From Pithys albifrons albifrons (taxonomy: Eukaryota; Chordata; Aves; Passeriformes; Thamnophilidae), in assembly GCF_047495875.1 (NCBI RefSeq), contig NC_092460.1:6624520-6688519 (forward strand): a DNA stretch of 64,000 bases, in the 5' to 3' direction. Numbering within the stretch: position 1 is the first letter of the stretch; each line of letters opens with the position of its first letter. A program made the translations under genes and the position numbers. The notes under the pieces were generated by a model. It did not search any database. It had not been told where the DNA came from and saw nothing but the letters and a program-made list of their open reading frames with translations. This document shows, piece by piece, positions 10,962 to 21,634 of the stretch.

Positions 10962-12974
10962 GTAAGTCTGGACTGCATGTTCTGAGGTTGTATGAAGGGT
11001 AGGACTCACTTGGGAAACATTTTCTTTTGACTACCAGTGTGTTATTACGAGAGGGTTGCTGGGTTTTTTTGTTATTCAGTGGGATCAAAGGAAGACCAAG
11101 CCTGCATTTTAAAAATTTGTCATTGGCTACAGTTTATTTCCCACCAAAACCACACAGCTCATTGCTGCATCGAGTGTATTCCTTACAGGGCTCTCTGAGT
11201 ATTAAACCAAAAGGGACTAATGCTTGTTCCACTGCCAGATGGGGCTGCACAGAGACTTCCTCAGTCCTCTCACTTTGATGCTATCAAGACTGCAGCTGTA
11301 ATTTTTTCCCCTTTGCAGTGTTCTGAGCCGCTTCTGTGGCTTTGTGTTCTTCACATCTCTTTTCTCCCTCTTGGAAATAACACAGTTAAAAAGCAGAGGA
11401 GAATCTTTCATCATAGCTGATTTTTTGGGTCAGTAAGGCCCACCCAAATACTGCAGTTGACTCTGCACCTGCACTGTGGTTGCAGAGCAGCTTTATTTCA
11501 AACTCGGCACACACAAATATCTACTACCTCTCTTGTAAAGAAAAAGAAATATAAATAATCAGAGGAGGCCAAATCGATGTTACTCATGCATTCAGCTTTT
11601 GGAGAAAAGAAAGGCCTGGTTTGGTAGCCAAACTCTGTGCTTTGGAGCCAACCAGTGTGGATCCAGGGTGGAGCCACAAATGGGTGTTTGAAGGAAAAAC
11701 GAGCTTTTACAAACACTATTTAACTAAGCTGAATGCATGACTTGCATTGAACACTGAGCAGAAACTTTGTTCCAGCTATGGTCCTACATCCTTCCTGATC
11801 CCCCAATGGCAGGACTCTGCCTAGGTGGCCTCTGTCTGAGCAGGCTGGGAGGCTTGCTCTGCTCATCTGGAAGAAGAGATCCTGAAGGCTCCATCCCCAC
11901 AGCAACATCACAAAGCAAAGACAGCTTTGCTTCCTGGTGCCTGCCAAGTCCTCCAGGCACTAGTACTCCTGGTTCCAGAGGCCTGGCTGTTTAATTAAAC
12001 CTTAGTCAAATATTAAATTACACCATTTGTAGAAATCTAATAAATGAATCGGCTTGGACTCTTGCTAAAACCAGCAGTCTTCAGGGCACAGAGAGAGTGT
12101 GTGAAGCTTTCCACCCCAGATGGGTGACAGAGGCAAATGCAGCTGTTTCTGCTTTGACAGCACAGGCTGTGTAGAGTCATAGAATCCTTTAGCTTGGAAA
12201 AGACCTTCGAGGTCATTGAATCCAACCATTAACCTACCAGTGTTAAGCCCACCACTAAACCATGTCCCTAAGTGCCACATCTACACTTCTTTTAAATATC
12301 TCCAGGGATGGTGACTCCATTTCCCTAGGCAGCCTGTTGTGGTGCTTGACAACCCTTTCAGTGAACAAATTTTTCCCATTAGCCAATATAAACCTCCCCT
12401 GCCACAACTTCAGGCCATTTCCACGCATCCTGTCACTTGTTACTGGGAGGAGAGACCAAATCCTCACCTCATTACAACCTTTTGTAGGCAATTTTCCCTA
12501 GAGGGGGTATTTGCAGCCCTTTAAGTGCCCTCCTGCTCTCATCTTCTGCTTCATGCTAATGCAGACCTGGAGGTGAAGTTCTAAGTTCAGTTGTGTTCTT
12601 CATGCATGGGTTGTTCAAGGCAAGATTTTTCCTTTAGACCACAGTATTTTTGCAAGGTTAGCTATATTGCTGAAAAAACTGAACATCTTGTGTGTGTCTG
12701 ACAGCCCACCACTGATGACAGAAGGAACCAGAGGAACAGGAGTCCCACCTAAACCAGTGGCGTTGTGCATGGCACACATGCAGTGCAGAGCCAGCCTTGA
12801 TGCTGCAGTCCTTGGCAAGGGCAGGTCCCTTTCCTGCTGTACAAAAGCAGGTGTAAAAGCAGATGGGCAGTAGTAACTTTCCATTATGCACTGCTCATTT
12901 CTCATTGCGTCTCTTGGCTTGCTGCAGTTGTCCCTCATGGTCCAGAACTAACTATTCCTGCCTTTTTCCCTCAG
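10962..12974 (+). other. LRIG1: LRIG1 intron with CR1 fragment
   Basis: This 2.0 kb intron has donor GTAAGT and acceptor CCCTCAG. A CR1 fragment occupies about 12173-12490. An open frame from 12863 runs through the acceptor into the Ig1 exon, but it is intron read-through and not a start site. Confidence 0.85.
12173..12490 (-). mobile_element. CR1 LINE 3' fragment
   Basis: It opens on the plus strand with AGAGTCATAGAATCC and TTGGAAAAGACCTTCGAGGT. It continues through CCACCACTAAACCATGTCCC, CCAGGGATGGTGACTCC, CCACAACTTCAGGCC and CATCCTGTCACTTGTTACT. This is the reverse complement of a CR1 3' end, so the copy is on the minus strand, antisense to LRIG1. Beyond about 12490 the match fades into unrecognised sequence. 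Confidence 0.87.
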
Positions 12975-13295
12975 ATGATTTCCCCAAGCCACAGATCATC
13001 ATCCAGCCTGAGACAACAGTGGCTGTCCTTGGGAAGGACATCCGGTTCACCTGCCTGGCTGCCAGCAGCAGCAGCTCCCCCATGATGTTTGCGTGGAAGA
13101 AGGACAATGAGATGCTGCACAACGCCGAGATTGAGAACTTCGCCCATGTGCGGGCAAAGGACGGGGAGGTGATGGAGTGCACCACCATCCTGCACATCCG
13201 GCACGTCACCTTCGCACACGAGGGGCGTTACCAGTGCATCATCACCAACCACTTTGGCTCCACCTACTCCAACAAGGCCCGACTCACTGTTAATG
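12975..13295 (+). CDS. LRIG1: LRIG1 coding exon: Ig-like domain 1
   Basis: The exon is 321 bases long, phase 1-1, between CCCTCAG and GTGAGT. It reads (D)[19 protein letters not shown] and continues to RLTVN. An I-set Ig fold is visible: first Cys in FTCLAA, core Trp in FAWKKD, and second Cys in [10 protein letters not shown]. The run of five serines in [10 protein letters not shown] matches the mammalian LRIG1 feature. The domain is extracellular and contributes to contacts with receptor tyrosine kinases. The exon is clearly GC-richer than its introns. Confidence 0.98.
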
Positions 13296-13946
13296 GTGAG
13301 TGGGAAGCTGTTTTCTCATGCCTTTCCTCAGCCTGAGCTGGTACATAGTACAAATCCTTGCGACCCACTTCTGGCATGTTGCTATTCCTGAGGGTCCATT
13401 CCTGATGGTGAGGAGCTCTTAACATCTTCACAGCAGCTGCTTCTATCCCAGTAGACGCTGAGAAATGCCCTGTGAGGACCACATGCCAGATGTGGGATGG
13501 CTGCCACCCAGCCAAGCACTTCAGCACATTCTTAACAGCTTTAGCTGCCTCTCTTTGGCAGTTCAGGCAGAGCCTTTGTCCAGTGCAATTCGCCAACGAA
13601 AATGAAAATACAAAAGGATGCAAAGAAGAGGGATGTAATGATTGAAAGTTCTCAGTAAGAAAGATAATAGGGTTTTTTCCCAGGGTAATCTCAAAAGAAA
13701 ATTAGTTCTGATCCCAGCTGTAATCTGAACAGGGGGGTCTCAGACTCTGCAGACAGGTGTGTTCTGTAGAAACACAGAGCTAGTCCTCAGCAGTTCAGAG
13801 ATACCCTGCAGAAGCAGGTGGCCAACCCCTTGCCTGTGGGGCATTGTCACATTAGTCCTCACTGGGAAGGAAAACAGAACTGCGCAGAAAGATGGTGTTT
13901 TCCCCATGGGATTGCTGATCCCTTTTCTTGTTCTCCTTCATATCAG
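13296..13946 (+). other. LRIG1: LRIG1 intron
   Basis: This 651-base intron has donor GTGAGT and acceptor TATCAG. I see no repeat or further element in it. Confidence 0.9.
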
Positions 13947-14228
13947 TGTTGCCCTCTTTTATCAAAACCCCCCATGACATCACGAGCCGCACGGGGACGA
14001 CGGCGCGGCTGGAGTGCGCAGCAGAGGGACACCCCACGCCGCAGATCGCCTGGCAGAAGGATGGCGGCACCGACTTCCCCGCAGCCCGGGAGCGCCGCAT
14101 GCACGTCATGCCCGACGACGATGTCTTCTTCATCACAGACGTGAAGATCGAGGACATGGGTGTCTACAGCTGCACGGCGCAGAACTCCGCGGGCTCCGTG
14201 CTTGCCAACGCCACCCTGACCGTCCTAG
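13947..14228 (+). CDS. LRIG1: LRIG1 coding exon: Ig-like domain 2
   Basis: The exon is 282 bases long, phase 1-1, between TATCAG and GTAAGT. It reads (V)[16 protein letters not shown] and continues to LTVL. The Ig fold is marked by [15 protein letters not shown] and the DMGVYSC motif. The stretch [18 protein letters not shown] is, from memory, unchanged from mammalian LRIG1. One N-glycosylation sequon (NAT) lies near the end. The exon is strikingly GC-rich compared with its flanks. Confidence 0.98.
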
Positions 14229-14773
14229 GTAAGTCAGTGCCCCTGGAGGCCAGGGGGCCTGGAAGTGGGAACTGGGAGGGATGGTTGTTCCAGCTGTCTG
14301 CCAGTTGCAGGTACGGAAAAGAAACACAGAGTCCATGCTCTGTCTTGTTCTGTTCTTTTATGCTGTAGTTAACTAATGAAAAATACTCCATTAATTAAGA
14401 GAAGGAGCTGTAAGTTGCACTTCCTCTTGTGCCAAGGGAGCCCCTCCAACCAACCTTTTTGCTATTTCCCATACCCCAAATACTTCAAAAGGAAATACCC
14501 TCCATCTGTCTTGTCTTACAAAATAACGCACTTGTCAGCTGTTGGCCCTTGTCCTGGGGGGTTTCTTTTTGGGAAGACCAATAGCAACTGCTTACGGGAG
14601 GTGAGGCTTGGTTGTGGTTGTCAGGTCTGTTGTGGTTTGCAGCTGCCATGATCCTCGGCACGTGCCTGCCTCATGTATTGCTGTGTCTGTGGGAACATCA
14701 GGAATGTTCAGTGATGTCAAATCTGTTGTTGCACTGCCCCCAAGAACTAATTTCTATGTTTGTTCTCCTGCAG
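14229..14773 (+). other. LRIG1: LRIG1 intron
   Basis: This 545-base intron has donor GTAAGT and acceptor CTGCAG. Nothing else is recognisable in it. Confidence 0.9.
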
Positions 14774-15193
14774 AGACACCATCTTTAGTTCATCCCTTGG
14801 AAGATCATGTAGTGTCTGTGGGCGAGACTGTAGCCCTCCAGTGCAAAGCCACCGGGAGCCCCCCGCCCCGCATCACCTGGCTGAAAGATGACCAGCCCCT
14901 GGTTGTGACTGAAAGGCACCACTTCACCTCTGGCAACCAGCTGCTGATCGTTAGGAACGTGGTCTTGGAGGATGCTGGGAAGTACACCTGTGAGATGTCC
15001 AACACCCTGGGCACGGAGCGCGCGCACAGCCACGTGAGCATCCTGCAGTCCCTGGGCTGCAGGAAGGACCGTACCACAGTGGGCATCATCACCATCGCCG
15101 TGGTGTGCAGCATCGTGCTCACCTCCCTGGTCTGGGTCTGCATCATCTACCAAACCAGGAAGAAGAGTGAAGAATACAGCGTCACCAACACAG
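14774..15193 (+). CDS. LRIG1: LRIG1 coding exon: Ig-like domain 3 and transmembrane helix
   Basis: The exon is 420 bases long, phase 1-1, between CTGCAG and GTAACT. It begins (E)[17 protein letters not shown]. Ig3 shows LQCKATG, ITWLKDD and [11 protein letters not shown]. After GCRKDRT comes a hydrophobic helix of about 22 residues ([20 protein letters not shown]), followed by the basic stop-transfer TRKK and the juxtamembrane SEEYSVTNT. Ig3, the stalk and the membrane anchor therefore share one exon. Its length is a multiple of three, so skipping it would remove the anchor without a frameshift. Confidence 0.98.
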
Positions 15194-16441
15194 GTAACTC
15201 CAGTCTCCTGCTGAGGCTTCCTCTGACCTTTTGTGCTGTCAAATGTCCCACTGAGGCCAAATTGGCCCATCAGGGAGCCACACGGTCACACTGGAGCAGC
15301 AGTTGTCTTGTGTCCGTGGTTCTCTTGGCTCAAGAGTCAGAACCACCCTTGATATGCTGCTGAAGCATGTTCAGGGCTGCATTTCTCTCCTTGGCTTCCT
15401 CTTTAGGAAGGTCTTTGTCTTCTTCACTTGGCAGTAGTTTCAGCCATTGCTTTACTACTTTGGTTTTCTGTGACCATGAATGATAACTCTTGAGATTATG
15501 TCCATGATGCTAAAAACCTGTCTTACTTCTTGAGAATTTGTATTTTTAAAGACTTCAAATTCAATATGTGAAAAATAAGACTTCGAAGCTGGAATCCCTT
15601 TTTCCATGTTTGCTGTGAGAGCTGTTGTATCCCTGCTGATGCAGGGGATCTGTTACTTTTTAGGGGAAGCAGGAGTGTTTATTGTTTGTCCTGATGTTCA
15701 CAGGGGATAATTTGCTGTTGAAATAATGTTGCAGTGATAGTAACGTCTCCTGCCCTGTGTTATGCAGCCTCTGAACAGAAGTATGGAAGAACTAGCATAA
15801 GACTTTCCCACCCTCCTGGGATTTGCAGGTTTTAAAAGCATGGGCTAAGTAGGAGGTCTTGGATACCCTAAAAGCAGTGTGATGTATTAATGAGATTCTT
15901 TCTTCTTAACTACTTTTTTTCAGTTTGGAAAATTTAGGACTTCGTGCCTGGTGTAATTGAGTTTCACTTGGTTTTGTGTGACAAGAGAAACTGAAATTGT
16001 TTCATAGAAAATAGAGAAAGCCAAGGACAGCCAAGGCGCTTAAGACTTGTTTGCCTGTTTAAGTGAATCAAAGACCCTGTTCTCCAGAATTCTTTTACTC
16101 CTGACATCAGGAGACACAGGATTTGAGTCAAAGGAGGGACTCTGAATTTCAGGGGAAGGGGAAGGATTTACTTGTCCTGAAGAAACAGTTCCACTCCACT
16201 TACCTTGTACTGACCATGCCAAATACAAACACTGAAAGTGCCGTTGTCAGCACTATTTCCACAGCTTTAAGCTTTGAAAAATCAGCAGTGGACTTCTGAA
16301 GGGAAAAGAGTATTTAGGCAGCTCAGTTTCCATGGCATCTACAGAAAATACCAGTTCCAGATCTGGCCCCAAATTGCTCTTGAAAATGTGATTTTATGAT
16401 CTTACTGGGAAACTGAGATTTCCTTGTCCCCACTGGTCTAG
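15194..16441 (+). other. LRIG1: LRIG1 intron
   Basis: This 1.25 kb intron has donor GTAACT, a slightly weak site, and acceptor GTCTAG. I see no repeat or exon in it. Confidence 0.88.
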
Positions 16442-16564
16442 ATGAGACTATTGTGCCTCCTGACGTGCCAAGCTACTTGTCCTCCCAAGGGACCCTCTCG
16501 GACCGGCAGGACGTGGCCATCAGAGTGGACACTCAGCAGCCCAATGGGCACATCGACAGCAATG
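16442..16564 (+). CDS. LRIG1: LRIG1 coding exon: cytoplasmic tail
   Basis: The exon is 123 bases long, phase 1-1, between TCTAG and GTGAGA. It reads (D)[20 protein letters not shown], then [20 protein letters not shown]. The tail segment [18 protein letters not shown] is shared with the mammalian protein. It contains one tyrosine in VPSYLSS. Being tail sequence, it lies in the cytosol. Confidence 0.96.
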
Positions 16565-17135
16565 GTGAGAAAGGGCTCAGTTGTTTCTTCTGCAGTGCTG
16601 TATCTGAACTTGAAATGGGGAGGTAGAAATCACAGCTCAGAATACTTCTCTGAGTTATCTGAGAGATCTTCATAATGCAATTCTCCAGCTCCTGCATTTA
16701 TGCAGAGCAGGGATGTCTTTGACTTCACAGAATAAGTGTTCCTACAAGCAGACAGGCTCAGAAACTGCTCAGTCAGGCCCTAAGGACTACTTTTTTGCTA
16801 ATTTTGGATTAGTTCTTTGGCACCAGATTTACCCATAGTTAAGCTCTACTAGAAAATATATTAGCATTGCCTGTCCCTGCCTTCAGGCTTAGAAATTAAA
16901 TGTTGGGGTTTTACAGTATTTAAACACAGCACGTTAGGGAGGAGAAGTTAAGCATTCTGAACTGAGATTCCCCTGAGATTGTACAGCATTTGTTCTGTTA
17001 AACATTATCTGAAAATTATTAATTATCTCCATTGCTGTTTTTTCTTCCTTTTACAGTAGAAATAAGACTAACTGGGCACTTAACTGGGAGCAGCAGATGG
17101 CTGTAATCTTTAACCAGCTGCTTTGTTTGTTACAG
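16565..17135 (+). other. LRIG1: LRIG1 intron
   Basis: This 571-base intron has donor GTGAGA and acceptor TTACAG. No other element is seen. Confidence 0.88.
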
Positions 17136-17282
17136 GTATGTGTCAGACTGACGCTGGAAGGTGTCCAGATGTTGAAGCTCCTGCTGTAGGTTTTAGACAG
17201 CCCAAGCTGTGCATCAGCTATAATAAAGACACTTGGAAAACTGAAGACATGGCTGATGGAATGCTTGTTCCAGATAAGACAG
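17136..17282 (+). CDS. LRIG1: LRIG1 coding exon: cytoplasmic tail
   Basis: The exon is 147 bases long, phase 1-1, between TTACAG and GTACAA, a weak donor. It reads (G)MCQTDAGRCPDVEAPAVGF, then RQPKLCISYNKDTWKTEDMA and DGMLVPDKT. RQPKLC is shared with mammalian LRIG1 and the remainder is less conserved. If the donor is missed, translation reads on in frame through GTKPIN and stops at 17399-17401, which would truncate the tail. Confidence 0.93.
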
Positions 17283-18373
17283 GTACAAAACCCATTAATC
17301 TGGGAAGGCATTTCGTGTTTGTACAGATCAGAAAGCCCTCCAAGTCAGACAGAATTAACACAAGAAATTGTTACCTCCAGAGGAAAAAAAGCCCAGAATG
17401 ATTCTCAGGTGCAAGCACAGTAAATGTACTTTCTCCTGCTTGCTTTGATCCTCTCCCAGGCTTAGTTAGTTGGAATTTGAAGAACCATTAGAAAGAGGGA
17501 GACTAAATGATCACCTTTCCTTACAGTTGGCTAGTGGGAATTTTGAGATATTCCTAAAATGTGAGAGCACTTTCAAACTGAAGGTGTTAAATTTTTTTAT
17601 GCTCTTTTAAAAGGGCTGTCAATGTCAAAGCTCAGCGCTTTTTTATTTATTTAATTATTTTGAAAATTTAAAGGTTGATTTGGGCACTACACCTGCCTCT
17701 GCTCATTGCCAGTTTCTTGGGTGTTACACTCATACTTTTCTATTTTTGGATGTGTTTTGTGTTTTCATGCTGCATTGTAACAGCAACAGAAAAAGAGCCA
17801 GTGAAACAAATTTTCTCTCTGGGAGAAACTGTAAAGTTTAATAATGGAAAGTTGTTGAGTGCAGTAAGGAAATGACTTTCAACATTTAGCAACTCCTTCC
17901 TGCTTGCTGCTTTGATTTCAGCTCCTCTGTTGTTCCCAATGACAGTAATAACTTACAGTGTGAGTCAATGGTGATCCCTGTAAAGCAGCAGCATTAAAAA
18001 GAGAAAGGTAACTTAGTATTTTAAAGGAGGTACAGGAAAGTTCTGCTTTCCATTTCTACTGTAACTAGAAAGTCTGAAAAAGGAAATAAATGCACAGGGC
18101 TTTGTTTAAAAATGAAAGTCACAAATTCTTGGAAGTAAAAAACCCCAGCCTACGAAACCTCTTAATTGGAACTACCTTTAGTGATGGTGGCTACAGAGTA
18201 CTGAGAAACAGGTGTGTAGCAACCCTGTGTGAAACCAAAAAGTCTCTGTTACTTAGTGAGAGATTCCCACACTGAACTGTTCTGTCTGTGTTGTGTGCTC
18301 CAGTGCCGACCGCTTTGCTGACCACTTCCAGCTGCTCACTTTGTTTGTTGCTGTTTCCCTTCCTCCCCCAAAG
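17283..18373 (+). other. LRIG1: LRIG1 intron
   Basis: This 1.1 kb intron has donor GTACAA and acceptor CCAAAG. It is AT-rich around 17.6 kb. No repeat family or further exon is recognisable. Confidence 0.85.
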
Positions 18374-18682
18374 GCTATGGGCTGCCCGTGGTGTGCACAG
18401 ACTGCAGCAGCAGCACAGACAGCATGAAGGTCCACATTTACCCCAAGGACTCCGAGTACTACTCCGAGAGCCTTAAGACTGTGGATAACCCCCACCCCAA
18501 TGCCCTGAGCAGCAAAGAACGGAATAGGAAGAGGGGTGCAGGCACCATCCTTCTTCATCCTCAGCCCTGCAACGGGATTGCCAGTGGCAAGAGGGTGGAA
18601 ACAGACGGGACCCTCTACCCCAGCAACCACGACAGGATAAGGCCCATAAGCGCAGCCAGCCCGCTGCTCACGGACACACATG
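18374..18682 (+). CDS. LRIG1: LRIG1 coding exon: cytoplasmic tail
   Basis: The exon is 309 bases long, phase 1-1. The acceptor is CCCCAAAG, with the less usual AAG, and the donor is GTACGT. It reads (G)YGLPVVCTDCSSSTDSMK and continues to GTLYPSNHDRIRPISA and LLTDTH. The short motif LYPSNHDR and the VCTDC dyad match remembered mammalian LRIG1; the middle part diverges. It contains several tyrosines, including KDSEYYSES, which might be phosphorylated, but that is inference. Confidence 0.93.
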
Positions 18683-18812
18683 GTACGTGCGGCCTCGGGC
18701 ATCACTGCTGCTCCTCAAATGCACTGCCAGGGTTACAGCAGGGCCCTGTGTGTTCCCATCAGCCTCTTTAACTGGGTCAGGGGGTGTGAATGATAGCACA
18801 GGGGTTGGTTTT

Positions 18813-18868
18813 ATCATAGAATAGAATTATAGAGTCATTAAGGTTGGCAAAGACCGCCAGGGTCATGG
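18813..18868 (-). mobile_element. Short CR1 tail remnant
   Basis: The plus strand reads ATCATAGAATAGAATTATAG, then AGTCATTAAGGTTGGCAAAG and ACC. This resembles the reversed CR1 3' terminus with its degenerate tail repeat. It sits inside the last LRIG1 intron, just before the final exon. It is short and diverged. Confidence 0.6.
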
Positions 18869-18928
18869 AGGATGCGGAGTGCTGGTAGGCTGAGCCTCAG
18901 CTGACCCCCCTGTCCTTTGTTTTTGCAG

Positions 18929-19158
18929 GCTCTGCACAAGCAGCTGCAAAGGCTTCAGAGCTCAACAACCTTAATTTGGTGAGAGCTTCACCAGCAGGAG
19001 GGTCAATAAAGCAACTGAATGTGCTTCCTGAGGTGCCACCAGCACTACTGGATTTGCAGAGTGAGGCAGAAGTGGAGCAGGTGCTGCCTCTCCACTCACG
19101 AGCCGAAGCCACGGAACAGGTCCCGGGACTGAGGGCACAGACTGCCAGTGCAAATTAA
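18929..19158 (+). CDS. LRIG1: LRIG1 terminal coding exon (C-terminus and stop)
   Basis: The acceptor is TTTTTGCAG at 18926-18928. The coding part is 230 bases and ends with TAA at 19156-19158. It reads (G)SAQAAAKASELNNLNLV, RASPAGGSIKQLNVLPEV and onward to LRAQTASAN. Total tail length is close to that of mammals, but these last 75 or so residues do not resemble the mammalian end I remember, which carries a DSSWTLARLY segment. Phase, splice site and open frame support the exon. Whether this is the normal avian C-terminus needs a transcript comparison. Confidence 0.88.
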
Positions 19159-19320
19159 CAAACACACTATTATTTTTTTTAATTTTTTTTTTTGCACAGA
19201 GTATATAGGCTACTTACTTCTACCTCGAATCTTGAACTGATGACCTGTCAAGGACAACCAACTGAGGTATGAGAAACAAGCTTGTATGGGGAACAAACTC
19301 CTGTTCGAGCGTCATCTGAT

Positions 19321-19328
19321 TGTAAATA
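19321..19328 (+). promoter_or_regulatory. Pumilio response element (TGTAAATA)
   Basis: This is an exact match to the UGUANAUA consensus bound by PUM proteins, located 163 bases after the LRIG1 stop. Such sites shorten mRNA life or reduce translation. Function here is inferred from sequence and position. Confidence 0.45.
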
Positions 19329-19432
19329 GTTTAAAACTTCCCTGAGAAGTATGAAGTGTTCAAAAGTCAACTTGCATATGAAGCACATAAATGCAAGGGA
19401 TTATTGTGTAAAGAGAAAAGTATTTGATACAT

Positions 19433-19440
19433 TGTACATA
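19433..19440 (+). promoter_or_regulatory. Pumilio response element (TGTACATA)
   Basis: This is a second exact UGUANAUA match, 112 bases after the first and within the same 3' UTR. Pairs of sites are more often functional than single ones. Function is inferred. Confidence 0.45.
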
Positions 19441-19449
19441 AGAGTTTTC

Positions 19450-19488
19450 ATATATAAATATATATATATAAAAATATATATATATATC
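19450..19488 (+). repeat. AT dinucleotide-rich tract
   Basis: This is a 39-base tract of alternating T and A, interrupted by short A runs (TATATAAATATATATATA type), in the LRIG1 3' UTR. It is a simple repeat and probably varies in length between individuals. Confidence 0.9.
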
Positions 19489-20152
19489 TTTTACAGAGGC
19501 TATTTTAATCTTTAGTGCATGGAAAACTGAGTGAAATTTTACAATTTTGGCAATATTGTTTTCAGTATCAGGTTGCTGTTAAAGTTTGTGAGAGAAATAA
19601 CTATGGTGCCTTAAATGCATAAATAGAACTTTAAAAAGCCAGACTGTCCCAAAGGGATTGTCCTCTTTTCAATGGAAGATCCTTTACATCAAGTGCACCT
19701 GGGTCAGGGCAATCCCAGGCACAGATTGGGTGGAGAAGTGACCAAGAACAGCCCTGTGGAGAAGGGACTCAGTGATGAGAGGCTGGACATGAGCCAGCCA
19801 CGTGCATGTGCATGATTCTAAATATCAGTTGGGTTACTTAGCACAAATTTCCTTCCCCTTTGAAATTTATTGCACTTAACACATTTAAACAGAGATCATC
19901 AGCTGTTTCAAATGAAGTTTATAAGGAAAAAAAGCAGTGAGAAATTACATAGCAACCTGATATTTTCCTGTTGGTGGAAGAACTTAAATTCCTTTATTTT
20001 TCAAAACTGCATAAAAATTAGCATTTGAACTGTGACTGTGTGAGATGTTAAGAGTAGACCACACAAGAGGCACTAAATAACTCAGCAACAGTGTGGAGCC
20101 CCAAAACAACCAGAGGAAAAGGCTGTCATGACTAGGAAGCAGTCGTTACCAA

Positions 20153-20158
20153 AATAAA
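20153..20158 (+). terminator. LRIG1: Possible proximal poly(A) signal (AATAAA)
   Basis: A canonical AATAAA lies about 1.0 kb into the LRIG1 3' UTR. Use of this site would yield a short UTR that keeps the Pumilio sites but loses the distal AU-rich cluster. There is no evidence of use from sequence alone. Confidence 0.25.
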
Positions 20159-21634
20159 TAACTTGTGCAGTAAACCAGGGGTGGTCTCACACAGTGCACC
20201 TTTCAAAAACATCATCACAGGAGGTGTTACCTGCCACATGTGTTGATCACCACAGCACTCACTCCCAGAGGATCCAGCTTTACCTGCCTGAGGTGCCTGT
20301 AAAGATCCAGCTTTGCCCTGCTTAGAAGGAATAACCTGTGCCAGCATAATGCATTTTCACACCCAAAAAATACGTCTGTTCTGGAGGGGGTTGGAAACCA
20401 TAGAGCTGTTTTGACAACAAAGCTGAATCACACTCCTAAGGAGACAGCTGTACCATGAATTCATCTGATACTTTTTTTTCCCTACGACACAATATTACAC
20501 TTTGTAGTGGAACACCATTGGCCCCATCTGCAGCCAAACTCTATATGAAAATATCACCTTCAAGTGAGTTATGCTGCTTCCTGTAGGAATTCTAGGCTAG
20601 TCAGAAATACACTCATTTAGAAGGAGAACCATGTCTTTATGGCTGAATAGACTGTTAAATGGAAACATCCCAAATATTTTTGTGCAGTCTTTTAAGTTCA
20701 TCCATTAATGGAGGGGGTAAAGAAATACCCGCCTCAGTCAAATAGGTCTTTGTCACTTCTGACTTCACTATGATGCTTTTTATTTATAGAAGGGCTGCTT
20801 TCTGTTGGTGTCAGTACCTGTGGATGGAGGACTCCCAGTTCGTTGTGATTTGAGTTCTGCTAACATGAGGTTGCTAACTCTGGTGATGACTACTTTGGGG
20901 AAGGGGTTATTAGGGGGGGTTGTTAGTTTTTTCCTTAGGAGCAACTGAGGCCCAGGCTGGTGGGAAATCCACCTTTGCTAGGACTGGGGCTCAAAACAAG
21001 CATCAGAGATAAGGGCAGAAACATTTAATTTTCAGTTCAGATCTATCACTTTGGGACCTGCCAAGTGCTGCCACACCTGTGGAGTTCCGGGGAGTGGATG
21101 CAAGATGCCCCTTGGTTTTATTAGAAGCTGGTCCTGCCCAGCCTTACCTTAGGGAAGGACCTCACCTCTGTGCCCAGCAGCTGCTGAGTGTCAGTGCAGA
21201 GCAGCAGCTGCCCTGCAGGAATCGAGGCATAATTCAGCCAGTACCTGTCTGTACCAGTTCCTGACTATTGACACGTTTGCACTTTGAGACAGGTGGCGAG
21301 TTATGTTGAGTGCCAAGTTTATTCAAAGCAAAGGAAATGGATGTTAAAAATTTATAAATGGAGCGTGGCTTTCTCTTTGCTGAAGGGAAAAGTGCTCCAG
21401 ACTCAACTCATGGAACCAGGGACACAGGGAAGATGGGAATTATTCAAAGGACATGTTTTGCTGGCGGAAATGTCACCACCATTGCGGATACAAAGCATAG
21501 TTGCCACGTTAAGATTGGAAAATAATGTTTCTGACTAAAGTTAACTGCCTAATGTCATGACTTCCACTAAATATGTGAATTTGCTGCTTCTAAGAGGCAA
21601 TGTGAAAGAGGAAGTATTACTTTTGTGTACAAAG

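Noticed and set aside
12863..13336. ORF that starts in the intron and runs through the Ig1 exon
   Set aside because: The true exon begins at 12975 after CCCTCAG and ends at 13295 before GTGAGT. The extra residues are intron read-through.
1..19158. Assignment to LRIG2 or LRIG3 instead of LRIG1
   Set aside because: The Ig-domain residues fit LRIG1 best and the convergent neighbour SLC25A26 is the known LRIG1 neighbour. LRIG2 and LRIG3 lie elsewhere in vertebrate genomes.
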